Source of the DNA: Clostridiales bacterium
GTDB taxonomy: Bacteria > Bacillota > Clostridia > Lachnospirales > Lachnospiraceae
Reading direction: 5' to 3'
Length of the DNA stretch: 37,176 bases
NCBI GenBank assembly: GCA_012839235.1
Contig: DUNS01000169.1
Location: forward strand, 1 to 37,176
Positions 7,849 through 14,893 of this stretch are shown one piece after another. The position numbers and the translations under genes were made by a program. The notes under the pieces were generated by a model. It did no database searches, was not told the DNA's origin, and worked only from the letters and a program-made list of their open reading frames with translations. Numbering within the stretch: position 1 is the stretch's first letter; each line of letters opens with the position of its first letter.

Positions 7849-9366
7849 ATGTACTATGCAGTAGATTCATATAAAATGAGAAGTATTGATAATTATTCTA
7901 TTGATAAACTCAAGATCCCTTCTCTAGTACTGATGGAAAGGGCCGCTTATGAGGTTGCATTAGTAGTAAAGGCTAATGTTAAAAAGTCCGATTCCATATT
8001 GGTGGTTTGTGGAAGCGGTAATAATGGTGGAGATGGAATTGCAGCAGCTAGAATCTTGTTTTTACAGGGTTATGCGGTTGCGATTCTTTTTATTGGCTTG
8101 GAGGAGAGTTGTTCAGAGCAAACAAGGCTTCAGCTTGAGATTGCTAGGAATATAGGTATACCTTTTGAAAACTCTAACAAGCTTATGGAATATAATATAA
8201 TTATTGATGGAATATTTGGAATTGGTTTATCCCGTCCTGTAGAGGGAGAGCAGGCAGAGATAATTGAAAATATTAATAATAATCATCATAGAGTATTTTC
8301 TATTGATGTGCCTTCGGGGATATGCTCAGATGATGGAAGCATTAAGAATGTTGCTATTAAAGCAGAATGTACTATTACATTTGGATGGAATAAACAGGGA
8401 CTTCTACTTTACCCAGGGGCAGAATATGCCGGGAAGGTTATTGTTGCAGATATTGGTTTTCCTGATCAGGCATTACAACAGTCTAAACCGAATACCTTCT
8501 ATTATGGAAGGCAAGACCTAGAATATCTGCCAAATCGAAAGAGTAACGGTCATAAGGGTTCATTTGGCAAGGTTTTGGTCATAGGGGGATGTAAAGGAAT
8601 GAGCGGTGCTGCTTATTTATCTGCTAAGGCTGCTTATAAAACTGGAGCAGGTTTAGTTAAGGTATTGACAGACGCCGATAATCGTATAATTTTGCAGTCC
8701 TTATTACCGGAAGCTTTATTTGCTGCATATGATGATATTAATATAAGTAAGGAACTGGATTGGGCATCAGTTATAGTCATTGGACCTGGCCTTGGTCAAT
8801 CAGACGTTGCTAATGATATTCTATGGTTCACTCTGAAAAATTCTAAGGTTCCTCTTATCATTGATGGGGATGCCATTAATTTAATAGCTAAGAAGCTAGA
8901 TACTATTAGTGATAATGTTGAAGACAGAATTACATGGCTGAGTAATAATATTGGAAATGAAGTGATTTTAACACCCCATCTTAAAGAATTATCTAGATTG
9001 ATTTCAAAACCGATTGATGAAATTTCTTCACAGATTATTGACATAGCTAATCAATGCTCCTATAATAATAATTTAATTTACACAATTAAGGATGCTAGAA
9101 CTATTGTCGCCCGTTGTAATGAAAGATACATTAATGTCTCTGGCAATAATGGTATGGCTACCGGTGGTAGTGGTGATGTATTAACAGGAATAATTGGAGG
9201 ACTAGTGGCTCAAGGAATGGAGCTTTACTTGGCTACTTGTTTAGGTGTTTACATTCACGGATTGGCTGGTGATAAAGCAGCGGCTAGAGTGGGAACATTC
9301 TCCTTAACTGCCAGTGACATTATAACTGCCTTAGTAGAAGTATTATCATCAGGGATTAAGAGTTAA
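7849..9366 (+). CDS. nnr: Bifunctional NAD(P)H-hydrate epimerase / ADP-dependent dehydratase
   Basis: 505 residues with two domains. The N-terminal YjeF_N epimerase (about 1-215) has V-V-C-G-S-G-N-N-G-G-D-G and S-I-D-V-P-S-G. The C-terminal ribokinase-like dehydratase (about 225-500) starts at N-G-H-K-G-S-F-G-K and has G-P-G-L-G-Q, L-T-P-H and the catalytic N-G-M-A-T-G-G-S-G-D-V-L-T-G-I. It repairs hydrated NADH and NADPH using ADP. Good SD (TTTTGGAGGC) before the ATG. The acpS-nnr-alr order is common in Firmicutes. Confidence 0.96.
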   Translation: MYYAVDSYKMRSIDNYSIDKLKIPSLVLMERAAYEVALVVKANVKKSDSILVVCGSGNNGGDGIAAARILFLQGYAVAILFIGLEESCSEQTRLQLEIARNIGIPFENSNKLMEYNIIIDGIFGIGLSRPVEGEQAEIIENINNNHHRVFSIDVPSGICSDDGSIKNVAIKAECTITFGWNKQGLLLYPGAEYAGKVIVADIGFPDQALQQSKPNTFYYGRQDLEYLPNRKSNGHKGSFGKVLVIGGCKGMSGAAYLSAKAAYKTGAGLVKVLTDADNRIILQSLLPEALFAAYDDINISKELDWASVIVIGPGLGQSDVANDILWFTLKNSKVPLIIDGDAINLIAKKLDTISDNVEDRITWLSNNIGNEVILTPHLKELSRLISKPIDEISSQIIDIANQCSYNNNLIYTIKDARTIVARCNERYINVSGNNGMATGGSGDVLTGIIGGLVAQGMELYLATCLGVYIHGLAGDKAAARVGTFSLTASDIITALVEVLSSGIKS

Positions 9367-9406
9367 AACACAAGTAGGCTTAGGGTGAAGAAAGGAACAG
9401 ATATAT

Positions 9407-10537
9407 ATGGATAATAAATATTATCGTGTTCAAGCTAATGTTAACTTGGATAGGATTCGTCATAATATATTAGAAATAAAAAATAAATTAAGAAAAGAAA
9501 CTAAATTAATGCTCATTATTAAGGCAGATGCTTATGGACATGGGGCTGTTCCCATTGCTAAGTATATATGTCATGATAATCTTGCTGATGTTTATGGAGT
9601 AGCAATAATAGAAGAGGCTGTTGAACTAAGAGAGGCCGGTATTAATATACCTATATTAGTTCTTGGCTACACTCCCAAAGAGCAATATAAGCTAGTGGTA
9701 TCTAACCATGTGATGCTTACGGTTTTTCAATATGAGATGGCTAAGGAATTATGTGAGGAAGCTAAAAGACAAGGGAAAACTGCAAAAATTCATATTAAAG
9801 TAGATACTGGTATGAGCAGGATTGGTTTTAGTGATAATAATGAGAGCTTAGATGAAATAAAGAGAATTAGTGAACTTGATAATATTGAGATTGAGGGTAT
9901 ATATTCACACTTTGCAACTGCAGATGAAAGGGATGGATCTAGTACTAATAAGCAGCTAAAGAGATTCACAGAATTTGTTGATAAGCTAGAGCAGAAGGGG
10001 GTACATATCCCAATCAAGCACATTTCCAACAGCGCAGGTATCCTTGACTATCCAGAGGCTGAGTTTAACATGGTTCGTTGTGGAATAGTCACCTATGGTA
10101 TCTATCCTTCAGAGTTTGTACGAAGGGATGAAGTGAAACTTATTCCTGCTATGGAATTAAAAACCCATGTTATCTATGTAAAAGATGTTGATCCAGGGGT
10201 GGGAATAAGCTATGGATCAACCTACGTAACAAAAAATAAAACTAAAGTTGCTACAATCCCAGTAGGTTATGCTGATGGATATTCAAGAAATCTATCAAAT
10301 GTTGGTAAGGTTATTATTCATGGTCAATATGCTCCCATCATAGGTAGAATATGTATGGATCAATTTATGGTTGATGTGACTCATATTCCTGAAGTCAAGC
10401 AAGGAGATACAGTGACTTTACTAGGTCAGGATCAAGAGGCTTATATATCCTATGAAGAATTAGCAGAATGGTCCCATTCTTTTTCCTATGAATTAATATG
10501 TACAGTTGGTAAGAGGATACCGAGAGTGTATCATTAA
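9407..10537 (+). CDS. alr: Alanine racemase
   Basis: 376 residues, usual for the family. The PLP lysine is in I-I-K-A-D-A-Y-G-H-G (Lys39) and the second catalytic base Tyr is in G-I-S-Y-G-S-T-Y (Tyr269). It interconverts L- and D-alanine for peptidoglycan. The gene lies 40 nt after nnr with its own SD (GAAAGGAAC), and is followed 69 nt later by mazF, an order also seen in Bacillus (alr, antitoxin, toxin) but here with no antitoxin gene between. Confidence 0.97.
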   Translation: MDNKYYRVQANVNLDRIRHNILEIKNKLRKETKLMLIIKADAYGHGAVPIAKYICHDNLADVYGVAIIEEAVELREAGINIPILVLGYTPKEQYKLVVSNHVMLTVFQYEMAKELCEEAKRQGKTAKIHIKVDTGMSRIGFSDNNESLDEIKRISELDNIEIEGIYSHFATADERDGSSTNKQLKRFTEFVDKLEQKGVHIPIKHISNSAGILDYPEAEFNMVRCGIVTYGIYPSEFVRRDEVKLIPAMELKTHVIYVKDVDPGVGISYGSTYVTKNKTKVATIPVGYADGYSRNLSNVGKVIIHGQYAPIIGRICMDQFMVDVTHIPEVKQGDTVTLLGQDQEAYISYEELAEWSHSFSYELICTVGKRIPRVYH

Positions 10538-10606
10538 TATTTTGTGGAATACTCACGATGAAAATGGCAATAATAAGGGTAAAACCTACATTGGAGTGTG
10601 AGTATA

Positions 10607-10963
10607 TTGTTAATTAAAAGAGGAGATATCTTTTATGCTGATTTACGACCGGTAGTCGGCTCCGAACAAGGTGGGATAAGGCCGGTTTTAATAATTCAGA
10701 ATGATACAGGTAATAAACATAGTCCTACAGTTATCTGCGCAGCAATTACATCTAAAATGAATAAAGCTAAGCTTCCTACTCATGTGGAATTAGATGCAGA
10801 CAAATACGGAATTGTAAAGGACTCTGTAATATTAATGGAACAAGTTCGAACCATCGACAAGTCCAGATTAAGAGAGAAAGTATGTCATTTGGACCGAGAT
10901 GTATTGAAGAAAATTGATAAGGCACTTATTATTAGTTTGTCTTTAGATACATATTTTAGATAA
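10607..10963 (+). CDS. mazF: MazF/EndoA-type mRNA interferase (no adjacent antitoxin)
   Basis: 118 residues starting [13 protein letters not shown] and continuing [16 protein letters not shown], the core of the MazF/PemK fold with the catalytic Arg in the G-G-x-R-P segment. The C-terminal half keeps T-H-V-E-L and M-E-Q-V-R-T-I-D. Related proteins cleave single-stranded RNA at short motifs. TTG at 10607 is preferred over GTG at 10598: it matches the usual M-x-x-K-R-G-D start and lies 10 nt after GGAG. The 69-nt gap after alr is too short for the ribbon-helix-helix antitoxin normally found there. Confidence 0.9.
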   Translation: MLIKRGDIFYADLRPVVGSEQGGIRPVLIIQNDTGNKHSPTVICAAITSKMNKAKLPTHVELDADKYGIVKDSVILMEQVRTIDKSRLREKVCHLDRDVLKKIDKALIISLSLDTYFR

Positions 10964-10969
10964 AAAAAA

Positions 10970-10994
10970 CCCATCGAATCGATGGGCTCTTTTT
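10970..10994 (+). terminator. Terminator of the rex-mazF operon
   Basis: CCCATCG / CGATGGG stem (10970-10986, 3-nt loop) followed by CTCTTTTT, 6 nt after the mazF stop codon. Confidence 0.85.
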
Positions 10995-11047
10995 AGGTAA
11001 ACAACTGGGGGTTGCTACCATAGCGTATAATAGGGTGGGAGTAGAAA

Positions 11048-11164
11048 GTGTTTTACACTATCTATGTTGATAATTATATAGATGAAATGTGTCTACTTTG
11101 TGATGATAATATTAAAATTACATTAAGAAAGAAAAAAAGGAATAAAATAATATTGCAATTATAA
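11048..11164 (+). CDS. Possible small protein (38 aa), unrecognised
   Basis: GTG at 11048 opens 38 codons ending at TAA 11162-11164. Upstream are GGGAG (6 nt before) and a TATAAT (11026-11031); a terminator-like hairpin starts 7 nt after the stop. The peptide has a C-L-L-C pair in the middle and a basic tail (R-K-K-K-R-N-K). The order of -10, SD, ORF and hairpin is suggestive, but the length is compatible with chance in AT-rich DNA. Confidence 0.25.
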   Translation: MFYTIYVDNYIDEMCLLCDDNIKITLRKKKRNKIILQL

Positions 11165-11170
11165 GGACAA

Positions 11171-11198
11171 AAAATATGCTGGGGTTACCAGCATATTT
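11171..11198. terminator. Perfect 12-bp hairpin, terminator-like on either strand
   Basis: AAAATATGCTGG (11171-11182) and CCAGCATATTTT (11187-11198 region) around a GGTTA loop. The A/T ends give a U-run in either direction. It would end the small ORF at 11048-11164 if that is transcribed. Confidence 0.55.
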
Positions 11199-11514
11199 TA
11201 CATTTATATATAATGTAGGGAGGAGAAGAGTGAAAAATAATCACTTTCTATGTATTATTATATAGAATACATGTGTTCTAAATATGGATAGAATAAAAAC
11301 ATTTTGTAAACAAATTGGTCCATAAATATGTCATAATACTATATTTTACTTATGATGGAAATATATTACATGATAATATATTTCAAACTTTTGGTAGTAA
11401 TTTTATCTTGTAAAAAGCAAGGGAATTATGTAATATTAGTTAGGTAGAGCTTTAGTGAATTCTATAATAAATGCAACTGTGGTTTTATTACACAAATTAT
11501 AGGAGTTAGTTGAC

Positions 11515-12102
11515 ATGCGTATTGGTTTATTAAGACATTTTAAAGTGAATTGTCCTCATAAAAAAATGATGACCTCCAAGGAGTTTAGGGAGTGGTCCCA
11601 TAAATATGAGGTTTCTAAGGTTATCAAGAAAAAGGTTGAGATGTATGGGGTCCAATGGGATATCTGCTATGTTAGTGATATGCCAAGGGCTATAACAACT
11701 GCTAAAGAAGTCTATAGTGGAAACCTGAAAATTGACAGACTCTTGCGAGAAGTTGACAATGCACCCTTTATACATACTGAACGTTTACGCCTGCCATTTG
11801 AAGTGTGGCATATATGTGGTAGACTAGCTTGGTTTTTTAAATCAAAAAGCCAGCCGGAAACAATCAAAGGAACTAGAGAAAGAATAGCAAAGTTTTTAGA
11901 TCGAATAGACTGGTCTAAGGAAAATATCCTTATAGTATTTCATGGTTTCATGATTTATAATTTTCAAAAGGAATTGCGTAAGCGTGGATTTGAGGGCGAG
12001 AAGCTTAGAATTGTAAAGAACGGTGTTCTATATCAGTATTTTAGAGAAGATAGTATAAAGGAAGTTGCATGTAATGAAGATAACACTGATCTGTGTGGGT
12101 AA
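11515..12102 (+). CDS. Histidine phosphatase family protein
   Basis: 195 residues. The N-terminal catalytic motif reads L-L-R-H-F, the R-H-G motif of phosphoglycerate-mutase-like phosphatases with Phe in place of Gly. The second His is in I-V-F-H-G-F. Y-V-S-D-M-P-R-A-I-T-T-A matches the S-x-x-x-R-x-x-x-T-A family block, giving the second phosphate-binding Arg. The substrate cannot be predicted. The gene overlaps rlmH by 29 nt, which implies translational coupling. ATG follows ATAGGAGTTAGTTGAC, a good SD. Confidence 0.8.
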   Translation: MRIGLLRHFKVNCPHKKMMTSKEFREWSHKYEVSKVIKKKVEMYGVQWDICYVSDMPRAITTAKEVYSGNLKIDRLLREVDNAPFIHTERLRLPFEVWHICGRLAWFFKSKSQPETIKGTRERIAKFLDRIDWSKENILIVFHGFMIYNFQKELRKRGFEGEKLRIVKNGVLYQYFREDSIKEVACNEDNTDLCG

Positions 12103-12553
12103 ATTAAAGGAAAAGTATTTATCATCAGGTGTTGCAGAATATGTTAAGCGCCTGAGCAGATATTGCAAACTTGAGATTGTTGAATTACAAGATGAGAAAA
12201 CGCCAGATAATGCCAGTTTAGCTGAGGAAGTACAGATTAAGAACAAAGAAGGGGAACGTATTCTGAAAGCTATTAAGGGAGAAGCATATTGTATCGCTCT
12301 TGCGATTGAAGGAGATATGTTAACCTCAGTGAAGCTGGCAGAGAAGATTAATAATCTTGGTATATCCGGTTTAAGCCATATTACCTTTATTATAGGTGGC
12401 TCTCTGGGACTATCTGATGAGGTATTAAGACGTGCCAATTATCAGCTTAGTTTTTCCCCTATGACCTTTCCACATCAATTAATGCGAATGATATTACTTG
12501 AGCAAATATATAGATCTTATAGGATAATAAATAATCAACCTTATCATAAATAA
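12074..12553 (+). CDS. rlmH: 23S rRNA (pseudouridine1915-N3)-methyltransferase RlmH
   Basis: 159 residues, the standard RlmH length, starting M-K-I-T-L-I-C-V-G-K-L-K-E-K-Y. The C-terminal SPOUT knot is diagnostic: F-I-I-G-G-S-L-G-L, S-P-M-T-F-P-H-Q-L-M-R, L-L-E-Q-I-Y-R and the terminal Y-H-K. It methylates a pseudouridine in helix 69 of 23S rRNA on assembled ribosomes. The start ATG lies inside the end of the upstream phosphatase gene; a start-stop ATGTAA lies 5 nt before it. Confidence 0.97.
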   Translation: MKITLICVGKLKEKYLSSGVAEYVKRLSRYCKLEIVELQDEKTPDNASLAEEVQIKNKEGERILKAIKGEAYCIALAIEGDMLTSVKLAEKINNLGISGLSHITFIIGGSLGLSDEVLRRANYQLSFSPMTFPHQLMRMILLEQIYRSYRIINNQPYHK

Positions 12554-12566
12554 TAACCTATTAAAA

Positions 12567-12603
12567 AAGCTTTCCTAGGATGGATTACATCCAAGGAAAG
12601 CTT
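12567..12603. terminator. Bidirectional terminator between rlmH and the cold-shock gene
   Basis: AAGCTTTCCT / AGGAAAGCTT arms with an inner GGATG/CATCC stem and a GATTA loop. On the minus strand it is followed by TTTTTTAAT, a good terminator for the cold-shock gene; on the plus strand the tail (AAATATTTTAG) is weaker. Confidence 0.8.
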
Positions 12604-12623
12604 AAATATTTTAGTTCATATTC

Positions 12624-12830
12624 TTAGTAAATAGCCTGAACGTTAACTGCCTGCATTCCTCTTTGACCTTGCTCTAAGTCAAATGTAACAGGTTGGCCTT
12701 CTTCTAATGATTTGAAACCATCAGATGCAATACCAGAAAAATGTACGAATACATCTTCTCCACCGTTATCGTTAGTGATAAAACCAAAACCTTTTTGAGA
12801 ATTAAACCATTTTACTGTACCTTTGTTCAT
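12624..12830 (-). CDS. Cold-shock protein (CspA family)
   Basis: 68 residues, a single cold-shock domain: start [13 protein letters not shown]1 K-G-F-G-F-I, RNP2 V-F-V-H-F, end A-V-N-V-Q-A-I-Y. These proteins bind single-stranded RNA/DNA and melt mRNA structure. A strong SD (TAGGAGGT) precedes the ATG. The upstream leader carries a 54-bp near-perfect palindrome (12878-12931), which may control expression. Single-gene unit ending at the terminator at 12567-12603. Confidence 0.95.
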   Translation of the reverse strand: MNKGTVKWFNSQKGFGFITNDNGGEDVFVHFSGIASDGFKSLEEGQPVTFDLEQGQRGMQAVNVQAIY

Positions 12831-12877
12831 GAAAGATACCTCCTATAATATTATTCGTTTTAACAATCAATAAAAAA

Positions 12878-12931
12878 TCACATATTTTTTTAAGTCATTA
12901 TGTGCACATAATAACTTAAAAAAATATGTGA
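12878..12931 (-). promoter_or_regulatory. 54-bp near-perfect palindrome in the cold-shock gene leader
   Basis: Two 27-nt arms with one mismatch (C12896 against A12913) and no spacer, centred on GTGCAC. On the minus strand the second arm runs straight into TTTTTTATTG, so the transcript could form a very long hairpin plus U-run about 48 nt before the start codon, i.e. an attenuator or thermosensor-like leader. DNA extrusion as a cruciform is the other possibility. The rest of 12831-13119 has no gene. Confidence 0.75.
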
Positions 12932-13052
12932 AATCATAAATGATGTATAAATACTATAGCCATTGTAACATAGGAAAATTCAAAAGTAAAGGGAAATTAG
13001 AAAGAATTCTTAGAAAATTTAGCCAATAAGCATATCCTATGGATAACAAAGC

Positions 13053-13104
13053 AATATAAACATATTTTAATTAGCAATAGCTTTAAGTCAAATATGTTTA
13101 TATT
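13053..13104. terminator. 15-bp AT-rich hairpin downstream of the amidase gene
   Basis: AATATAAACATATTT (13053-13067) and its exact complement at 13090-13104 around a 22-nt loop, immediately downstream of the amidase stop (minus strand). The stem is almost all A/T and the minus-strand tail is poor in T, so termination is only probable. Confidence 0.5.
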
Positions 13105-13119
13105 ACTTTTCTACAAGGC

Positions 13120-13689
13120 TTATGCAAATCCAAAGTATCTCATTATTCCTAGAAAGATACCATATGCAAATCCCCATTGATTATCCCTAAGCTTTTGGGC
13201 ATCAGCCCAATTTGTTAGATAGCCAAGCTCAATGAGGAGGGATGGCATCTGGGTTGTACGAAGTACATAAAGGGTAGGATTTAGGCGAATTCCATTGTTG
13301 TTGGTACCTACCATCTGGGTGATACCAGTCATAATCGCATCAGCCATCCAGTTTGCCTGAGTTCCATATTGATATAGATAAATTTCTGTACCATTGATTG
13401 CTGGGTTAACATTGGCATTGCAGTGAATGCTGATAAAGTAATCTGCTGGCCAGGAATTAGCCATCTGTACTCTTGCTTGAAGACTAGTAGAGTTGCTTGT
13501 ACCTAGGACCGTAGTTGGATCTGGCCTAGAAACCCTAGCTTCAAACCTATTATCATTGTTAAGCATATTGGATAATAATATTCCAACCTGGTAAGTTATA
13601 TCTCCCTCATAAAGTCCATTTCCAGATGCACCTGCATTAACATTACCTGCGGGATTGTGGCCTTGATCAATAAATATTCTAATTGGCAA
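13120..13689 (-). CDS. N-acetylmuramoyl-L-alanine amidase (Amidase_3), no signal peptide
   Basis: 189 residues starting M-P-I-R-I-F-I-D-Q-G-H-N-P. Zn ligands of Amidase_3 are seen: His in D-Q-G-H, Glu in L-Y-E-G-D, His in S-I-H-C-N-A-N; the catalytic Glu is in L-I-E-L-G-Y-L-T-N. The family cuts the amide bond between MurNAc and the peptide stem. TTG at 13687-13689 (minus) is chosen since GGAAG is 7 nt upstream and the family begins right there; the longer upstream frame is not protein-like. No signal peptide or wall-binding domain, so it acts inside the cell, possibly in sporulation or lysis, or is exported by an unknown route. Confidence 0.88.
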   Translation of the reverse strand: MPIRIFIDQGHNPAGNVNAGASGNGLYEGDITYQVGILLSNMLNNDNRFEARVSRPDPTTVLGTSNSTSLQARVQMANSWPADYFISIHCNANVNPAINGTEIYLYQYGTQANWMADAIMTGITQMVGTNNNGIRLNPTLYVLRTTQMPSLLIELGYLTNWADAQKLRDNQWGFAYGIFLGIMRYFGFA

Positions 13690-13879
13690 AGAAAATCTTC
13701 CTTTCCTTTTTGATGTTACTATAAGTTCGCAGATTAGAAGTGCGAGAGTTTTATTGTGATATAAAAGATCTATCACATAAAATACTCTGGATATCACGGA
13801 CTAATCTGCTTATTCGTGGATAATATATCATATTCCATTAATACAAAGGGGTTACTGGGAATTAGTTGTGACTTGAAAC

Positions 13880-13908
13880 TTGTGTTAATGTTTTGTATAT
13901 GCTATAAT
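13880..13908 (+). promoter_or_regulatory. Promoter of the membrane-protein gene at 13936
   Basis: TTGTGT (13880-13885), 17-bp spacer, TATAAT (13903-13908), 15 nt before AAGGAG. Confidence 0.6.
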
Positions 13909-13935
13909 TTCTCATATTGTTGAAGGAGATTGCCT

Positions 13936-14811
13936 ATGAGAAGGAAGGGTTTTAGAGGCCGATATAGAGATTTGATGAAACATATGAAGGCTGAAAAAGG
14001 ACCTTATGCTATTTACTTTATTTTAAGGGCTCTTGTAATAGTAACTATGATCGCCCAGTTTTTTAATAAAAACTATGAGAATGTGTTCCTGTGCATACTG
14101 ACACTTGTCCTATTCATACTCCCTAGTATTTTTGAATTGAAATTCAAGGTGGATTTACCTGATACAATGGAAGTGGTTATTCTTCTGTTTATATTTGCTG
14201 CTGAGATATTAGGCGAAATTCAGGAGTTTTATATCATCTTTCCTTTCTGGGATGACATGCTTCATACAATTAACGGATTTTTGGCAGCTGCCATAGGATT
14301 TTCTTTGATTGATCTTTTCAATAGATCTAAGCGACTATCTTTCCATCTGTCCCCATTCTTCGTTGCCATGTTTGCTTTCTGTTTTTCTATGACGATTGGT
14401 GTTCTATGGGAGTTTTTTGAGTTTTTTATGGATACAGTATTTATGTTCGATATGCAAAAAGATACGATTCTTACTTCTATTTCAACTGTAACATTAGATC
14501 CATTAGGTCGCAATAAGCCTGTCATTATCAATGAAATATATGATATGTCCATTAATGGAGAAAGCTTGGGCTTAGGCGGTTACTTAGATATAGGATTATA
14601 TGATACTATGAAAGACTTGATTGTTAATTTTGTAGGAGCTCTGACTTTTTCCATAATTGGGTATTTTTATATTAAGAGAAGAGGTAAAGGAAAAGTTGCA
14701 AAACATTTTATTCCTCGAGTGAAGATGAAGGATAATGTAAAGGAAGTGTTTACCGAAGATGGATCATGTACAGAGGATCTGGATTCAAAACCGACCTTAA
14801 GTGATGATTGA
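13936..14811 (+). CDS. Uncharacterised multi-pass membrane protein
   Basis: About 291 residues. Hydrophobic segments are visible near residues 22-42, 46-66, 75-97, 110-130, 138-165 and 230-250, giving about six membrane spans, with a basic N-terminus and a charged C-terminal tail. The motif F-W-D-D-M-L-H-T-I-N-G-F-L-A-A-A and the later W-E-F-F-E-F-F-M-D resemble a family of bacterial membrane proteins of unknown function (YjdF/DUF2238-like, from memory). ATG at 13936 is preferred: AAGGAG (13923-13928) is 7 nt upstream. The stop codon overlaps the -35 of the asnA promoter. Confidence 0.75.
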   Translation: MRRKGFRGRYRDLMKHMKAEKGPYAIYFILRALVIVTMIAQFFNKNYENVFLCILTLVLFILPSIFELKFKVDLPDTMEVVILLFIFAAEILGEIQEFYIIFPFWDDMLHTINGFLAAAIGFSLIDLFNRSKRLSFHLSPFFVAMFAFCFSMTIGVLWEFFEFFMDTVFMFDMQKDTILTSISTVTLDPLGRNKPVIINEIYDMSINGESLGLGGYLDIGLYDTMKDLIVNFVGALTFSIIGYFYIKRRGKGKVAKHFIPRVKMKDNVKEVFTEDGSCTEDLDSKPTLSDD

Positions 14812-14836
14812 CAATGTATATATATAATTGTAAAAT
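14808..14836 (+). promoter_or_regulatory. asnA promoter
   Basis: TTGACA (14808-14813), 17-bp spacer, TAAAAT (14831-14836); the -35 overlaps the TGA of the preceding gene. A second TTGACA occurs at 14851-14856 without a convincing -10. Confidence 0.7.
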
Positions 14837-14893
14837 GGGCTATATATTTTTTGACATGATTAGAATAGCAATATGAGAAATGGAGGTAGGATA

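Larger units (their letters stand above)
10995..11514. other. 520-bp intergenic region with a diverged duplication
   Basis: No gene over 60 codons. It holds a possible 38-codon ORF (11048-11164), a perfect 12-bp hairpin (11171-11198), and two related segments, around 11026-11112 and 11208-11293. Both begin with TATAAT and a G-rich stretch, then share an ACT/CACT-(A/T)TCTATGT...TATAGA...ATGTGT-CTA pattern. Near the right end TATAAT (11463-11468) may be the -10 for the next gene, with a poor -35. Confidence 0.5.

Noticed and set aside
12028-12438. 136-codon minus-strand ORF
   Set aside because: Antisense shadow of rlmH, whose knot motifs are unmistakable.
12845-12870. Rex operator in the cold-shock gene leader (TTGTTAA half)
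   Set aside because: Only one half-site; the second half does not match.
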